DNA from: Bacteroidota bacterium
GTDB taxonomy: Bacteria; Bacteroidota; Bacteroidia; Chitinophagales; Chitinophagaceae
Length of the DNA stretch: 54,252 bases
NCBI GenBank assembly: GCA_023433265.1
Contig: JAEZDR010000057.1
Location: forward strand, 1-54,252
Direction: 5' to 3'
Under the pieces are notes generated by a model. That model made no database searches and was not told the DNA's origin. It was given only the letters and a program-made list of their open reading frames with translations. A program made the translations under genes and the position numbers. Each line of letters starts with the position of its first letter. Positions within the stretch are counted from its first letter, which is position 1. This document shows, piece after piece, positions 46,956 to 54,252 of the stretch.

Positions 46956-48245
46956 TTATTCTCCCTGCAGTACTTTTAGCATGGCACCAGCCTTTAGCAG
47001 GCTTTCCTCGTATTCGTCTTCGGCCTTGCTATACCAGGTAATGCCGCCGCCCGCATAACATTCAACAAGGTGTTTTGCAGCGTCGTAGATTATGCTCCTG
47101 ATAACTACGTTGAAGTCCATATTGCCGGCAGGGTCTATATAACCTACCGTACCAGAATAAATGCCTCTTGCATCCGGTTCATAGGCAGCCGTAAGTTCCA
47201 TTACTCTCCGTTTAGGCGCACCTGTCATAGACCCCATTGGGAAGAGGGCTGCCATTACCTGCGCCGCAGAAAGTTGTGCTTCCACAGTTGCACCAATAGT
47301 AGAGATCATTTGAAACACTTGCGGGAATGCTTTGATGCCAAAAAGTTCCTTAACATGTACTGAACCCGTTGTGGCAATCTTACTAAGATCGTTTCTCACA
47401 AGGTCTACAATCATCACATTTTCACTGCGGTCTTTTGCGCTGTTGCTTAGTTGAAGCCGCAGCACCTCATCATTCGCAGGGTTTTGCAGGTCGCGCCGGG
47501 CAGTGCCTTTGATGGGCTGCGAAATCAGGTGTTTATCCTCTTTTTGTACAAACCTTTCAGGACTTGCACACAATAGGTAGCTTTCATCCACTTTGTAAAA
47601 AACACTGAAGGGAGCAGGTGATACTTTACTTAGGCTGCCATAAACCAACAATGGATTTATTGCAGCATTGCTATTGAAGAACCGTTGGCAATAATTAATC
47701 TCATAACAATCGCCGCGCTGTATGTGTTGTTTCAGTTTTGCAATTGCATGGAGGTAAACATCTTTTGCAATTGACGGCTGCAAACTAACAGGTGCATGTG
47801 TATGCGCATTATCGACAGGCATCTTAATGATGTCAGCTAAAACCTGTTCACAATTACCAAGCGTTGTGTGTATGGTAAGGTCCAGCCCTTTGAGCGTGAT
47901 GATGGTTTCGGGAACAAAGAAGTAGTAATATGGAAAGGTGGTAGGTTTGCGCCCATCCTTTAATCCTACAAGTTCATAGCCTGCTTCAAAGTTCAGGTGG
48001 CCGAATACCCAATCATTAGCCGCTTCGGCAAAGCTTTGAAGAGAGGGTACAAATTGCTCTTCGCACTTAAGCTCCCTTAGGGCGTTACAGGCAAGAAGCA
48101 ATTCGTACCGGCCATAAGCATCTTCATAGTCATGGCTGTCCATAAAACAACAAATGTTGAACTGGTTGCCCCAATTCAACATTTGCTTTTTAAGTACAGG
48201 AATATCTTCTTTCCGTAACTTGAAATGTTCAGTGTTTCTTATCAC
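46956..48245 (-). CDS. pabB: Aminodeoxychorismate synthase component I
   Basis: 429 residues of chorismate-binding enzyme. Conserved segments: QRGDCYEINYCQRF, SPERFVQ, QPIKGTARR (the PIKGT Lys is characteristic of PabB rather than anthranilate synthase, which has PIAGT), DRSENVMIVDLVRNDLSK, FPMGSMTGAPKRRVMEL and YAGGGITWYSKAEDEYEE. It converts chorismate with ammonia to 4-amino-4-deoxychorismate for folate synthesis. The N-terminal ~150 residues form the usual poorly conserved lobe. The glutaminase (PabA) and lyase (PabC) are not in the window. The acidic protein gene lies just upstream (6 bp). Confidence 0.92.
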   Translation of the reverse strand: MIRNTEHFKLRKEDIPVLKKQMLNWGNQFNICCFMDSHDYEDAYGRYELLLACNALRELKCEEQFVPSLQSFAEAANDWVFGHLNFEAGYELVGLKDGRKPTTFPYYYFFVPETIITLKGLDLTIHTTLGNCEQVLADIIKMPVDNAHTHAPVSLQPSIAKDVYLHAIAKLKQHIQRGDCYEINYCQRFFNSNAAINPLLVYGSLSKVSPAPFSVFYKVDESYLLCASPERFVQKEDKHLISQPIKGTARRDLQNPANDEVLRLQLSNSAKDRSENVMIVDLVRNDLSKIATTGSVHVKELFGIKAFPQVFQMISTIGATVEAQLSAAQVMAALFPMGSMTGAPKRRVMELTAAYEPDARGIYSGTVGYIDPAGNMDFNVVIRSIIYDAAKHLVECYAGGGITWYSKAEDEYEESLLKAGAMLKVLQGE

Positions 48246-48251
48246 GGCTGT

Positions 48252-48695
48252 TTAAAAGTCGTCTTCATCTTCGTCGTCAAAGCCTTTGTCATCAAACATG
48301 TCAAACTCTTTGAAGTCTTCGTCTAACTTGAAGTCATCATCATCTCCAGCCTTCTTACCACCAGCAGTTTTTTTGCTGCTGCTCTTGGGCAGGTCAAACT
48401 CATCAAAGTCAGGATCCCAACTGTCTTCTTCATCATCTTTGTTCCAATCGTCATCTTTCTCATCTACGTCATCATCATCATCGTCGCCATCATCCTCCCT
48501 GGACTTTGAAGCTTTTTTTGCCTTTACGCCTTTCTTTGGCGTTAGCTCCTCATCATCTTCATCAAGCTCATCATCGTCATCATCTTCTTCCTGGCGCTTC
48601 TTGCTTTTAGAAGAAAGCTTTTCTGTTTTTTCGTTCTTAGAAGAAGCTGCGCCTGTACTGCCTGTAGTTTTGCCTTTATTTGATTTTGCTGCCAT
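48252..48695 (-). CDS. Acidic low-complexity protein
   Basis: 147 residues from ATG 48695 (MAAKSNKGKTTGSTG); a TTG at 48725 is less likely. Beginning Lys/Ser/Thr-rich, it becomes almost entirely Asp/Glu with Lys-rich islands (EEDDDDDELDEDDEEL, KKGVKAKKASK, GDDDDDDVDEKDDDW) and ends DDEDEDDF. No fold is predicted. Bacteroidota often encode one such protein near housekeeping genes; roles in ion buffering, RNA polymerase (delta-like) or chaperoning have been suggested for other acidic tails but not shown. The antisense frame that appears Ser-rich is a by-product of the GAT/GAA codons. Confidence 0.75.
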   Translation of the reverse strand: MAAKSNKGKTTGSTGAASSKNEKTEKLSSKSKKRQEEDDDDDELDEDDEELTPKKGVKAKKASKSREDDGDDDDDDVDEKDDDWNKDDEEDSWDPDFDEFDLPKSSSKKTAGGKKAGDDDDFKLDEDFKEFDMFDDKGFDDEDEDDF

Positions 48696-48768
48696 ATCCC
48701 AAGTGTTAACGGCGTAAAATTTCAACCTGTTTTTTATCTAAACAAATTTATTTTGAACAGTGTTTTTC

Positions 48769-50031
48769 TTACACAGTAATAATCTGGTGCCTTTCCGGCC
48801 CGTTAGAAATATAACTTACCGGCGCGCCTATTTCCTGGTTGATCATTTCTATATACGCTTTCATTGCTGCAGGCAACGCTGAGGAGCTGTTTATCTGCGT
48901 GCTGTCCTGGTGCCATCCTTTCATGGTCTTGTAGGTAGGTTTAATATTCACCCGGCTTATTTGGAAAGGCACTTCTTTCACTTCTTTCCCGTCAATGTTG
49001 TACGATGTGCAGGCCTGCAATTCAGCAAAGCTGTCCAATACATCGGCTTTAGTCATAATAACATCTGTTACACCGTTCACCATGCAGGCAAACTTCAAGG
49101 CTACAAGATCAATCCAGCCACAACGCCTCGGGCGACCTGTAGTTGCTCCAAACTCGTTTCCTAATTTCCTGAGTTCTTCGCCGGTAGCGTCTTCCAATTC
49201 TGTTGGGAAAGGTCCGCTTCCTACCCTGGTACAATAAGCTTTGCTTACGCCCAGCACCTTCCGTATTTTTTGAGGCGCGATTCCTAAACCCGTACACACG
49301 CCGGCCGAAATTGTGTTAGAGGAAGTAACAAAAGGGAAGGTTCCAAAATCTATATCCAGCATGCTGCCCTGTGCCCCTTCTGCTAAAACACGCTTTCCAT
49401 CCTGGATAGCATTATTAACGAAATACTCACCGTTTACAATGTTAAGCGTACGGAGGAATTCGAGAGCTTCAAAAAATTCCTCTTCCCAGGCAGATATATC
49501 TTCATTAAACTGGAAGTTGTCTAATAATTTCTGGTGCTTCAGGCGCAACTTGATGTATTGCATTGTGAAGTTCTTATCCAGCAGGTCACCGGCACGAATG
49601 GCGTTTCTACCTGTTTTATCCATGTAGGCCGGCCCGATGCCTTTTAGGGTAGACCCTATTTTACTTTCTCCTTTATTGGTTTCAGAAGCTTTATCCAGCG
49701 CCCTGTGTGTGGGAAGAATGATATTGGTTCGCTGGGAAATGAAAAGGTTTTTTTTGTAGTCAATACCAAAAGAAGCCACCTTATCACATTCTTTTTTCAG
49801 GGTGATGGGGTCAAGAACAACCCCGTTCCCGATAAGGTTTACCGTGTTTTGGTGAAAGATGCCCGAAGGTATCTGGTGAAGCACCACCTTGGTTCCGTCC
49901 ACATATAAAGTGTGCCCCGCATTGGGACCGCCCTGGAACCTTGCTATCAAATCGTAGTTGGGTGCAAAGTAGTCAACAATCTTTCCTTTGCCTTCGTCGC
50001 CCCACTGCAAACCCAATATAACGTCAACCAT
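48769..50031 (-). CDS. purA: Adenylosuccinate synthase
   Basis: 420 residues, standard length. N-terminal GTP/IMP site VDVILGLQWGDEGKGKIVDYFA, GGPNAGHTLYVDG, GVVLDPITLKKE, the central GSTLKGIGPAYMDKTGR and EGAQGSMLDIDFGTFPFVTSSN, and the C-terminal GRPRRCGWIDLVALKFA. It joins IMP and Asp to adenylosuccinate with GTP hydrolysis, the first step from IMP to AMP. It is preceded on its strand by a -7 box (50054-50061) and seems to be monocistronic. Confidence 0.97.
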   Translation of the reverse strand: MVDVILGLQWGDEGKGKIVDYFAPNYDLIARFQGGPNAGHTLYVDGTKVVLHQIPSGIFHQNTVNLIGNGVVLDPITLKKECDKVASFGIDYKKNLFISQRTNIILPTHRALDKASETNKGESKIGSTLKGIGPAYMDKTGRNAIRAGDLLDKNFTMQYIKLRLKHQKLLDNFQFNEDISAWEEEFFEALEFLRTLNIVNGEYFVNNAIQDGKRVLAEGAQGSMLDIDFGTFPFVTSSNTISAGVCTGLGIAPQKIRKVLGVSKAYCTRVGSGPFPTELEDATGEELRKLGNEFGATTGRPRRCGWIDLVALKFACMVNGVTDVIMTKADVLDSFAELQACTSYNIDGKEVKEVPFQISRVNIKPTYKTMKGWHQDSTQINSSSALPAAMKAYIEMINQEIGAPVSYISNGPERHQIITV

Positions 50032-50053
50032 ATTAAACTATTATAGTAAGACG

Positions 50054-50061
50054 CAAATTTA
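50054..50061 (-). promoter_or_regulatory. -7 promoter element for purA
   Basis: The minus strand reads TAAATTTG, exact TAnnTTTG match, 22 bp before ATG 50031. Confidence 0.55.
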
Positions 50062-50115
50062 GGCTGCAAGGCGCAACTGCTTTCTATTAGTTACAAAGCG
50101 GGGAAAACTATTTAA

Positions 50116-50583
50116 TTAAAGCGGAGAAGCAGTGTAAGGAACAAACCTGTTGTTTATGTAATAGTATTTATTGCCCCGTGTACCTGCCCAGTCCAGGTTC
50201 AATACACTCTTCAAGGCAATCTTCAGGTGCTCCCGGTTGAAGGGTTTAACCATATACAGGTCGGCTTGCCACATATAGCAGCTGTGAATATCGTTCATGC
50301 TGGAACTGCTGGAATACACCACGATCTTCATATTTTTCAGGTGATCCATCTTCTTGATTTCCTGCAAGCACTCAAGGCCCGATTTGCAAGGCATATTCAA
50401 ATCAAGGAAAAGCAATTCAGGGGCGGTATGAGCCAAATAAGCCAACAAAGAGTCTCCGTCGTGAAGAATAGTAACGTTCTTGCTGGAATCTACCTCTTGC
50501 AGGAGGGTTTTGAACAGCACTCCATGATCGGCGTCGTCATCCGCCAATACTACCTGATTTATTTTAAAAACATTTGTACCCAT
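50116..50583 (-). CDS. Single-domain response regulator (Rcp1-like)
   Basis: 155 residues from ATG 50583 (MGTNVFKINQVVLADDDADH); a GTG two codons earlier is possible. Receiver with acidic pocket ADDDADH, phosphoacceptor in LLFLDLNMPCKSG, Ser in VVYSSSSS and Lys in MVKPFNREH. The extra residues after beta3 and the NMP-x-x-S/T-G loop resemble the Rcp1/phytochrome-linked branch. There is no output domain; the C-terminal ~25 residues are Tyr/Asn rich. It would act by phosphorelay or by protein contact. No histidine kinase adjacent. Confidence 0.88.
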   Translation of the reverse strand: MGTNVFKINQVVLADDDADHGVLFKTLLQEVDSSKNVTILHDGDSLLAYLAHTAPELLFLDLNMPCKSGLECLQEIKKMDHLKNMKIVVYSSSSSMNDIHSCYMWQADLYMVKPFNREHLKIALKSVLNLDWAGTRGNKYYYINNRFVPYTASPL

Positions 50584-50821
50584 TGCCACTTTTCTCTCTT
50601 TTGGAAAAAACCAAACGCTATGCCTTTTTAATTAGAAACAGCCTTAGAAAGCAAAATTGGAAACATCAGGCTAAAAAAACACCATATAACCCTTTTTTTT
50701 CAAGGTTTTCGCTGCAGGCAGCAAAAAATTACTTAGGTGAGGTATATCGACAAATCCCTGCTTTTGAACGCACCATTGTAAAAGAATATCCACATAATTC
50801 CACTGTGTGGAAGGCGGAAAG

Positions 50822-51925
50822 CTACTTTCTCAACCCGCTAACCCACCCTTTAAGCTTGTCGGCAAGGCCGGGTTTTTCGCTTTTGCTTTGCCCGCCAATC
50901 AGGTAACCAAAGGGCTTTAAAAGCTCTACATTATCGCTTACAATTTTTACGATACCCAATATGGGTATGGATAGTATCATGCCCGGTATGCCCCATATTG
51001 TTTCGCCCACCACAAGGACGATGATAGTAGCTAAGGGATTGATGTTTACCTCGCTGCCCACCACAAGCGGCTCCAGTATATAGGTTTGAACAAATTGCAC
51101 CGTAGTATACGTAACAAGGATGCCCACAATCATAGAAGTACCCCCTCCCTGGCTTGCCGCCATCAGCAGGGTTATAGCTGTCCCGATGAGGTTGCCTACA
51201 AAGGGCACCACCTCCAGCAGGCCGCATAACACCGCAAAGAAGATGGCATTCTTAATACCCACAATGCTGAAGCCGATGCCATACATCACCCAAAGCATCA
51301 TAATCATGGTGCTGAGGCCTACTAGGTATTGCTCCGCCACCTTGCGGCAGGCACTTAAAACATTCTGCGTTTTCTCATTCTGGTTAGAGGGAACCAGTTT
51401 TAAAAAGAAGCGCTTAATGTGTACCCTGAAATACATAAACAGGAAAATGTACACAAGCACCAGGATGATGTCTACCAGCATACCCAACACACTTGAAACG
51501 ATTGTGGTACCGAGGGTACCTACCTTGCCACCGGCGTTTGACTGTTGCACCATCTTGTTTTGCTCCGTTACGCTGATGCCAAAGGTGGCATCTATGTGCT
51601 GCTGCAGTCGGGTAATGCCCTGTTTTACCTTCTGTTCAATGGCGCTAATGTCTGAAGGAAGATCCTGCATCTGTGTAGACAGCAGCAGTATAATGCCAGA
51701 CACGGACGCAAGCAGCAGCAGTATGCACACCACCGCTGAAAAGCCCCTGCCGATACCCATCTTTTCCAACCGCCTGCTAAGGGGCACAAACAGCATGGCC
51801 AGCAGTATGCCGAACGTAAGCGGAACAAGTACCGGCTTCGCATAATAAAGCGCGGCAAAGAAGAGCACAAGGAAGATGATAATCTTGGTAGCCTTGGCTA
51901 ACAGCCTGTATTGTTTGGGAACCAT
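50822..51925 (-). CDS. AI-2E family transporter
   Basis: 367 residues, about eight membrane helices. Family marks: YYAKPVLVPLTFGILLAMLFVPLSRRLEK near the start, a periplasmic/cytosolic helical insert (about 95-150), then VGIKNAIFFAVLCGLLEVVPFVGNLIGTA and VSEVN-like VGSEVNINPLATIIVLVVGETIWGIPGMILSIP. The family (UPF0118) includes Na+/H+ antiporters and proteins linked to export of the quorum signal AI-2; substrate cannot be deduced. It ends near the receiver gene but is separated by ~230 bp. ATG 51925 is the start. Confidence 0.9.
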   Translation of the reverse strand: MVPKQYRLLAKATKIIIFLVLFFAALYYAKPVLVPLTFGILLAMLFVPLSRRLEKMGIGRGFSAVVCILLLLASVSGIILLLSTQMQDLPSDISAIEQKVKQGITRLQQHIDATFGISVTEQNKMVQQSNAGGKVGTLGTTIVSSVLGMLVDIILVLVYIFLFMYFRVHIKRFFLKLVPSNQNEKTQNVLSACRKVAEQYLVGLSTMIMMLWVMYGIGFSIVGIKNAIFFAVLCGLLEVVPFVGNLIGTAITLLMAASQGGGTSMIVGILVTYTTVQFVQTYILEPLVVGSEVNINPLATIIVLVVGETIWGIPGMILSIPILGIVKIVSDNVELLKPFGYLIGGQSKSEKPGLADKLKGWVSGLRK

Positions 51926-51967
51926 CGCTGTATTCCTTTCAAATACAGTTCCATATTGTTGATTATG

Positions 51968-52459
51968 TTAGTGTTTGCGGCTCCAGGCTATAAAATCCGT
52001 GGCTGGAATGTCCTTTACAGCAAGTTGCCGCAGCAGCGTAACCACTTGTCCGCGGTGGTAGGTAGCATGATTAAACATGTGAAGCAAAACCTGCCAGGTA
52101 GGTTGTTTAAACTGCTCTTTTTTGCTGTTCCTGTACATGAATTCGTGTTGTAGCATCAGCTCTTTTGCATCGCTCACCCAATTAAGCCACTCGGTACTTT
52201 GTGCAAGCAGCCCGTCTGCTACCTCCTTGATCACAGGGTTAAAGCTGAGGCTGGGAACATCTACCTTTTCTTTCATGTTAACGCGCTGCCACCAGATGGC
52301 TTCTGCATCCCATAGATGAAGCAAGGTAGCGTGCACACTGGCAAAGCTGCTGTTGAGGGGCATCATCACCTGCTCTTCACTAAGCTGAAGTACCGGCTTC
52401 AGCAGTTGTTTATGTGCCCATAGGTTGTAGCTCGCATACTGTAGCATTAATTCCTTCAT
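51968..52459 (-). CDS. DinB family protein
   Basis: 163 residues, a four-helix bundle. The DinB/YfiT metal-binding pattern is visible: SVHATLLHLWDAEAIWWQR (first His) and LLHMFNHATYHRGQVVTLLRQL (His-x3-His). Begins MLQYASYNLWAHKQLL, a typical DinB opening (YN-W-n-q-L). In Bacillus such proteins are thiol-transferase-like (bacillithiol) enzymes; activity here is unknown. It is divergent from the PLP enzyme gene with a very small gap. Confidence 0.88.
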   Translation of the reverse strand: MKELMLQYASYNLWAHKQLLKPVLQLSEEQVMMPLNSSFASVHATLLHLWDAEAIWWQRVNMKEKVDVPSLSFNPVIKEVADGLLAQSTEWLNWVSDAKELMLQHEFMYRNSKKEQFKQPTWQVLLHMFNHATYHRGQVVTLLRQLAVKDIPATDFIAWSRKH

Positions 52460-52516
52460 CCTTGCTTACATTTGAAGGAACAAATAAACAATTTAATCAC
52501 CTCTATTCTTTTTGCT

Positions 52517-53734
52517 GTGAAGAAAAATGTATTCAAAGGTATTAGCTCAGTGGCCATACACGCAGGCGATAGTGCAAACGCGGCGCACGCCCATTTAACG
52601 CCTATCTATGCCACTTCTACGTTTACGTTCGATAGCGCAAAGCAGGGCATGAACCGCTTTGATGGCAGCGAACCGGGATACATTTATTCACGTTGGGGCA
52701 ATCCCACTTTTGCTGCGGCAGAGCAAACCATTGCCGCCCTTGAAGCTTTCGGGGTAAAGGAAGCCGACGGTGGCGACATAAAACTGAAGGCATTATTACA
52801 TAGCAGCGGACAAGCAGCGTTGACCACCATGTTTCTCAGCAATGTAAAACAGGGGGAAAAGATCCTTTCTCACTATTCCCTTTACGGGGGTACCCATGAA
52901 CTGTTGTTTAAAGTACTGCCCGAAGCCGGGATAGAATGTGTGATTGTGGATATGGTAGATCTTGATGCGGTTGAAAAGGCTTTTGCTGAGCAGCAGTTTA
53001 AGCTGGTACATCTTGAAACCCCTGCCAATCCATCAATGGGCTGTGTGGATATAGAAGCCATTACTGCCATTGCAAAAAAGAATAACTGCATTGTTTGCGT
53101 TGATAATACGTTTGCCACCCCTTACCTGCAGCAGCCGTTTAAATACGGGGTTGATTACGTGGTGCACTCCACCACGAAATTTCTGAACGGGCACGGCAGC
53201 GCCATAGGCGGTGTGTTGGTGGGCAGGGATGGCGAGATGATGAATACCAAAGTATTGAAATGGCACCGGTTGCTTGGTGGCAACAGCAATGCTTTTGACG
53301 CGTTTTTATTATTGCAGGGAATGAAAACACTGGAGCTGCGCATGGACAGGCATTGTGCAAACGCAATTAAAGTGGCCGAATTCCTGCAGGCGCACGATGC
53401 TGTAAGCCAGGTTAACTATGCAGGACTGCCTTCCCACGCTAACTACCAGGTTGCCATCAGGCAAATGAAGCATGCCGGGGCACTGCTTTCATTCGAATTG
53501 AAGGAGGGGTTAAGCGCAGGCAAGCGGTTTATTGACAGGTTGCAAATGTGTGTAAGAGCAGTGTCGCTTGGCACTGTGGATACCTTGATTTCGCACCCGG
53601 CATCCATGACCCATTTCGGCGTTAAGAAAGAAGAGAGAGAGAAGTATGGAATTACCGATGGGCTGATAAGGATGAGTGTAGGAATAGAAAGCATTGACGA
53701 TATACTTGAGGACCTCGATAGCGCATTGCGGTAG
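52517..53734 (+). CDS. Trans-sulfuration PLP enzyme (cystathionine gamma-synthase / methionine gamma-lyase type)
   Basis: 405 residues if GTG 52517 (KKNVFKGISSVAIHAGD) is the start; TTG 52472 would add 15 residues and no ATG is available, so the start is uncertain. Cys/Met metabolism fold: PIYATSTFTFDSA, GYIYSRWGNPT, HSSGQAALTTMFL, YGGTHELLFK, TPANPSMGCVDI, DNTFATPYLQQPF, the PLP Lys in HSTTKFLNGHGSAIGG, and SLGTVDTLISHPASMTH. It could make cystathionine from O-acylhomoserine or degrade methionine; the family does not separate easily by eye. Divergent DinB gene is 57 bp away. Confidence 0.9.
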   Translation: MKKNVFKGISSVAIHAGDSANAAHAHLTPIYATSTFTFDSAKQGMNRFDGSEPGYIYSRWGNPTFAAAEQTIAALEAFGVKEADGGDIKLKALLHSSGQAALTTMFLSNVKQGEKILSHYSLYGGTHELLFKVLPEAGIECVIVDMVDLDAVEKAFAEQQFKLVHLETPANPSMGCVDIEAITAIAKKNNCIVCVDNTFATPYLQQPFKYGVDYVVHSTTKFLNGHGSAIGGVLVGRDGEMMNTKVLKWHRLLGGNSNAFDAFLLLQGMKTLELRMDRHCANAIKVAEFLQAHDAVSQVNYAGLPSHANYQVAIRQMKHAGALLSFELKEGLSAGKRFIDRLQMCVRAVSLGTVDTLISHPASMTHFGVKKEEREKYGITDGLIRMSVGIESIDDILEDLDSALR

Positions 53735-53786
53735 GAGGCATCCTGGGCGAAGCCACAACGCCGGAGAAGCGAAGTCGAAGAAGTAG

Positions 53787-53832
53787 ATAGATTTTAGTAC
53801 ATAGATATTAGTACATAGACAGGAAGGAAGAG
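53787..53832 (+). repeat. TAGTACATAG repeat module, direct copy
   Basis: TTAGTACATAGATATTAGTA followed by CATAGACAGGAAGG, same orientation and almost the same sequence as 27516-27560. Confidence 0.85.
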
Positions 53833-53918
53833 AGCGCAGGGATGGAGCGAAAAGAAAAACATAGTAATAATAATAGTAACAATTAAGAAAGTCAACCTTA
53901 TTTAGGCAAGTACAACTA

Positions 53919-54050
53919 TTCACCATTCACCATTCACTATTCACCAGAACACACCTTCTCCATCTCCTCCAAAAACAACCCGTTTTTGGGGGGCAAGTCC
54001 GAGGCTAGTCCGACGTTAGTCCGAAGCAAGAGTGACGCAAGAGCGTTAAA
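53919..54050 (-). repeat. Inverted copy of the hairpin/GTGAATR module
   Basis: On the minus strand it reads, in order, the ACGCTCTTGCGTCACTC segment, TCGGACT repeats, CCCCCCAAAAACGGG hairpin, GATGGAGAAGGTGTGTTCTG and GTGAATA/GTGAATG units, as at 27305-27450. The stem here has one mismatch. Confidence 0.9.
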
Positions 54051-54182
54051 GGGGGGTTGCAACAATGCTTTTTTGCCATTTTCCATCCAACCTTCAAACT
54101 GCCTTCTTATTGAGCATTCGCTATCCGGTATTCATAATACACTTTTGGCCGCAACATACAACGCGCCCAAAACCCACTTTCC

Positions 54183-54252
54183 CGTTTGTTCCCGATTATT
54201 CCGTTTTATTCCGAATAATTCCGTTTTGTTCCCAATTATTCCGTTTTATTCC
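54183..54252 (-). repeat. 10-bp tandem repeat array, copy C (inverted, at least 7 units)
   Basis: On the minus strand: seven 10-bp units (GGAATAAAAC, GGAATAATTG, GGAACAAAAC, GGAATAATTC, GGAATAAAAC, GGAATAATCG, GGAACAAACG) followed by GGAAAGTGGGTTTTGGG, as after arrays A and B. It continues past the window edge. Confidence 0.95.

Larger units (their letters stand above)
53735..54252. other. Repeat-bearing gene-free end of the window
   Basis: No coding region. It holds a TAGTACATAG module (53787-53832), the inverted hairpin/GTGAATR module (53919-54050) and an inverted 10-bp array (54183 to the end), all matching the 26-27.6 kb region. Around 54050-54182 nothing else is recognised. Confidence 0.8.

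Noticed and set aside
48286..48717. Ser-rich plus-strand frame of 143 codons
   Set aside because: Antisense shadow of the Asp/Glu codon runs in the acidic protein.
51120..51845. 241-codon plus-strand frame
   Set aside because: Antisense to the AI-2E family gene; no conserved features.

Overview
The window looks like chromosome of a Bacteroidota bacterium, probably close to the Chitinophagaceae (family-level placement is inference). The signs are: a PorX-type regulator and a secreted subtilase with a C-terminal type IX secretion sorting domain; a fused CcoNO cbb3 oxidase with Bacteroidota-style CcoP, CcoG and FixH; DUF4290, DUF3467 and DUF4932 proteins; TAnnTTTG -7 promoter boxes, often very close to the start codon; and mostly weak or absent Shine-Dalgarno sequences. 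No phage, insertion sequence, rRNA or CRISPR array is seen.

Layout. 1-1.6 kb: 3' end of a GH13 glycosidase, a rhodanese, a thioredoxin and tRNA-Arg(CCU). 1.7-5.9 kb: general-stress genes (YghA-like SDR, DUF892 ferritin-like protein with a histone H1-like tail, DUF4142 lipoprotein, FAD oxidoreductase, DUF2383 protein). 6.6-8.4 kb: an NtrC-type sigma-54 activator with an intact GAFTGA loop and a small conserved protein. 8.5-11.6 kb (minus): a sodium-pump decarboxylase operon (OadB, biotin carrier, TerC) whose gamma subunit appears split into a soluble gene at the front and a 42-aa membrane gene at the back. 11.9-25.8 kb: metabolic and envelope genes (GabD, RlpA, glutamine cyclotransferase, OMP, ABC ATPase, PduO, LpxD, RsmB-like methylase, secreted subtilase) and a second NtrC-like regulator that has lost the GAFTGA loop.

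25.8-27.9 kb is repeat territory: 10-bp tandem arrays, GTGAATR and TAGTACATAG repeats and perfect palindromes. Related modules recur at 53.8-54.25 kb, partly inverted. 27.9-34.3 kb is a complete cbb3 oxidase operon (ccoS, ccoNO, ccoQ, ccoP, ccoG, fixH, a SafE-like gene) behind two TGA-N6-TCA (FNR/CRP-like) sites at about -41 and -63. Directly downstream, 34.32-34.56 kb holds two dyads, a GG-N10-GC sigma-54 promoter and an intrinsic terminator with no protein gene between them: a candidate sigma-54-controlled small RNA, the most interesting unexplained element here.

34.5-53.7 kb: VanZ-like, GNAT, YcxB-like, DUF4290 coupled to MurA (active-site Cys replaced by Asp), a stand-alone asparaginase N-domain, a DUF4932 gene whose signal peptide is put out of frame by a one-base difference in an A-run, an RND exporter, a glucuronyl C5-epimerase-like protein, PorX, DUF3467, PabB, an acidic low-complexity protein, PurA, a lone receiver protein, an AI-2E family exporter, a DinB protein and a trans-sulfuration PLP enzyme.
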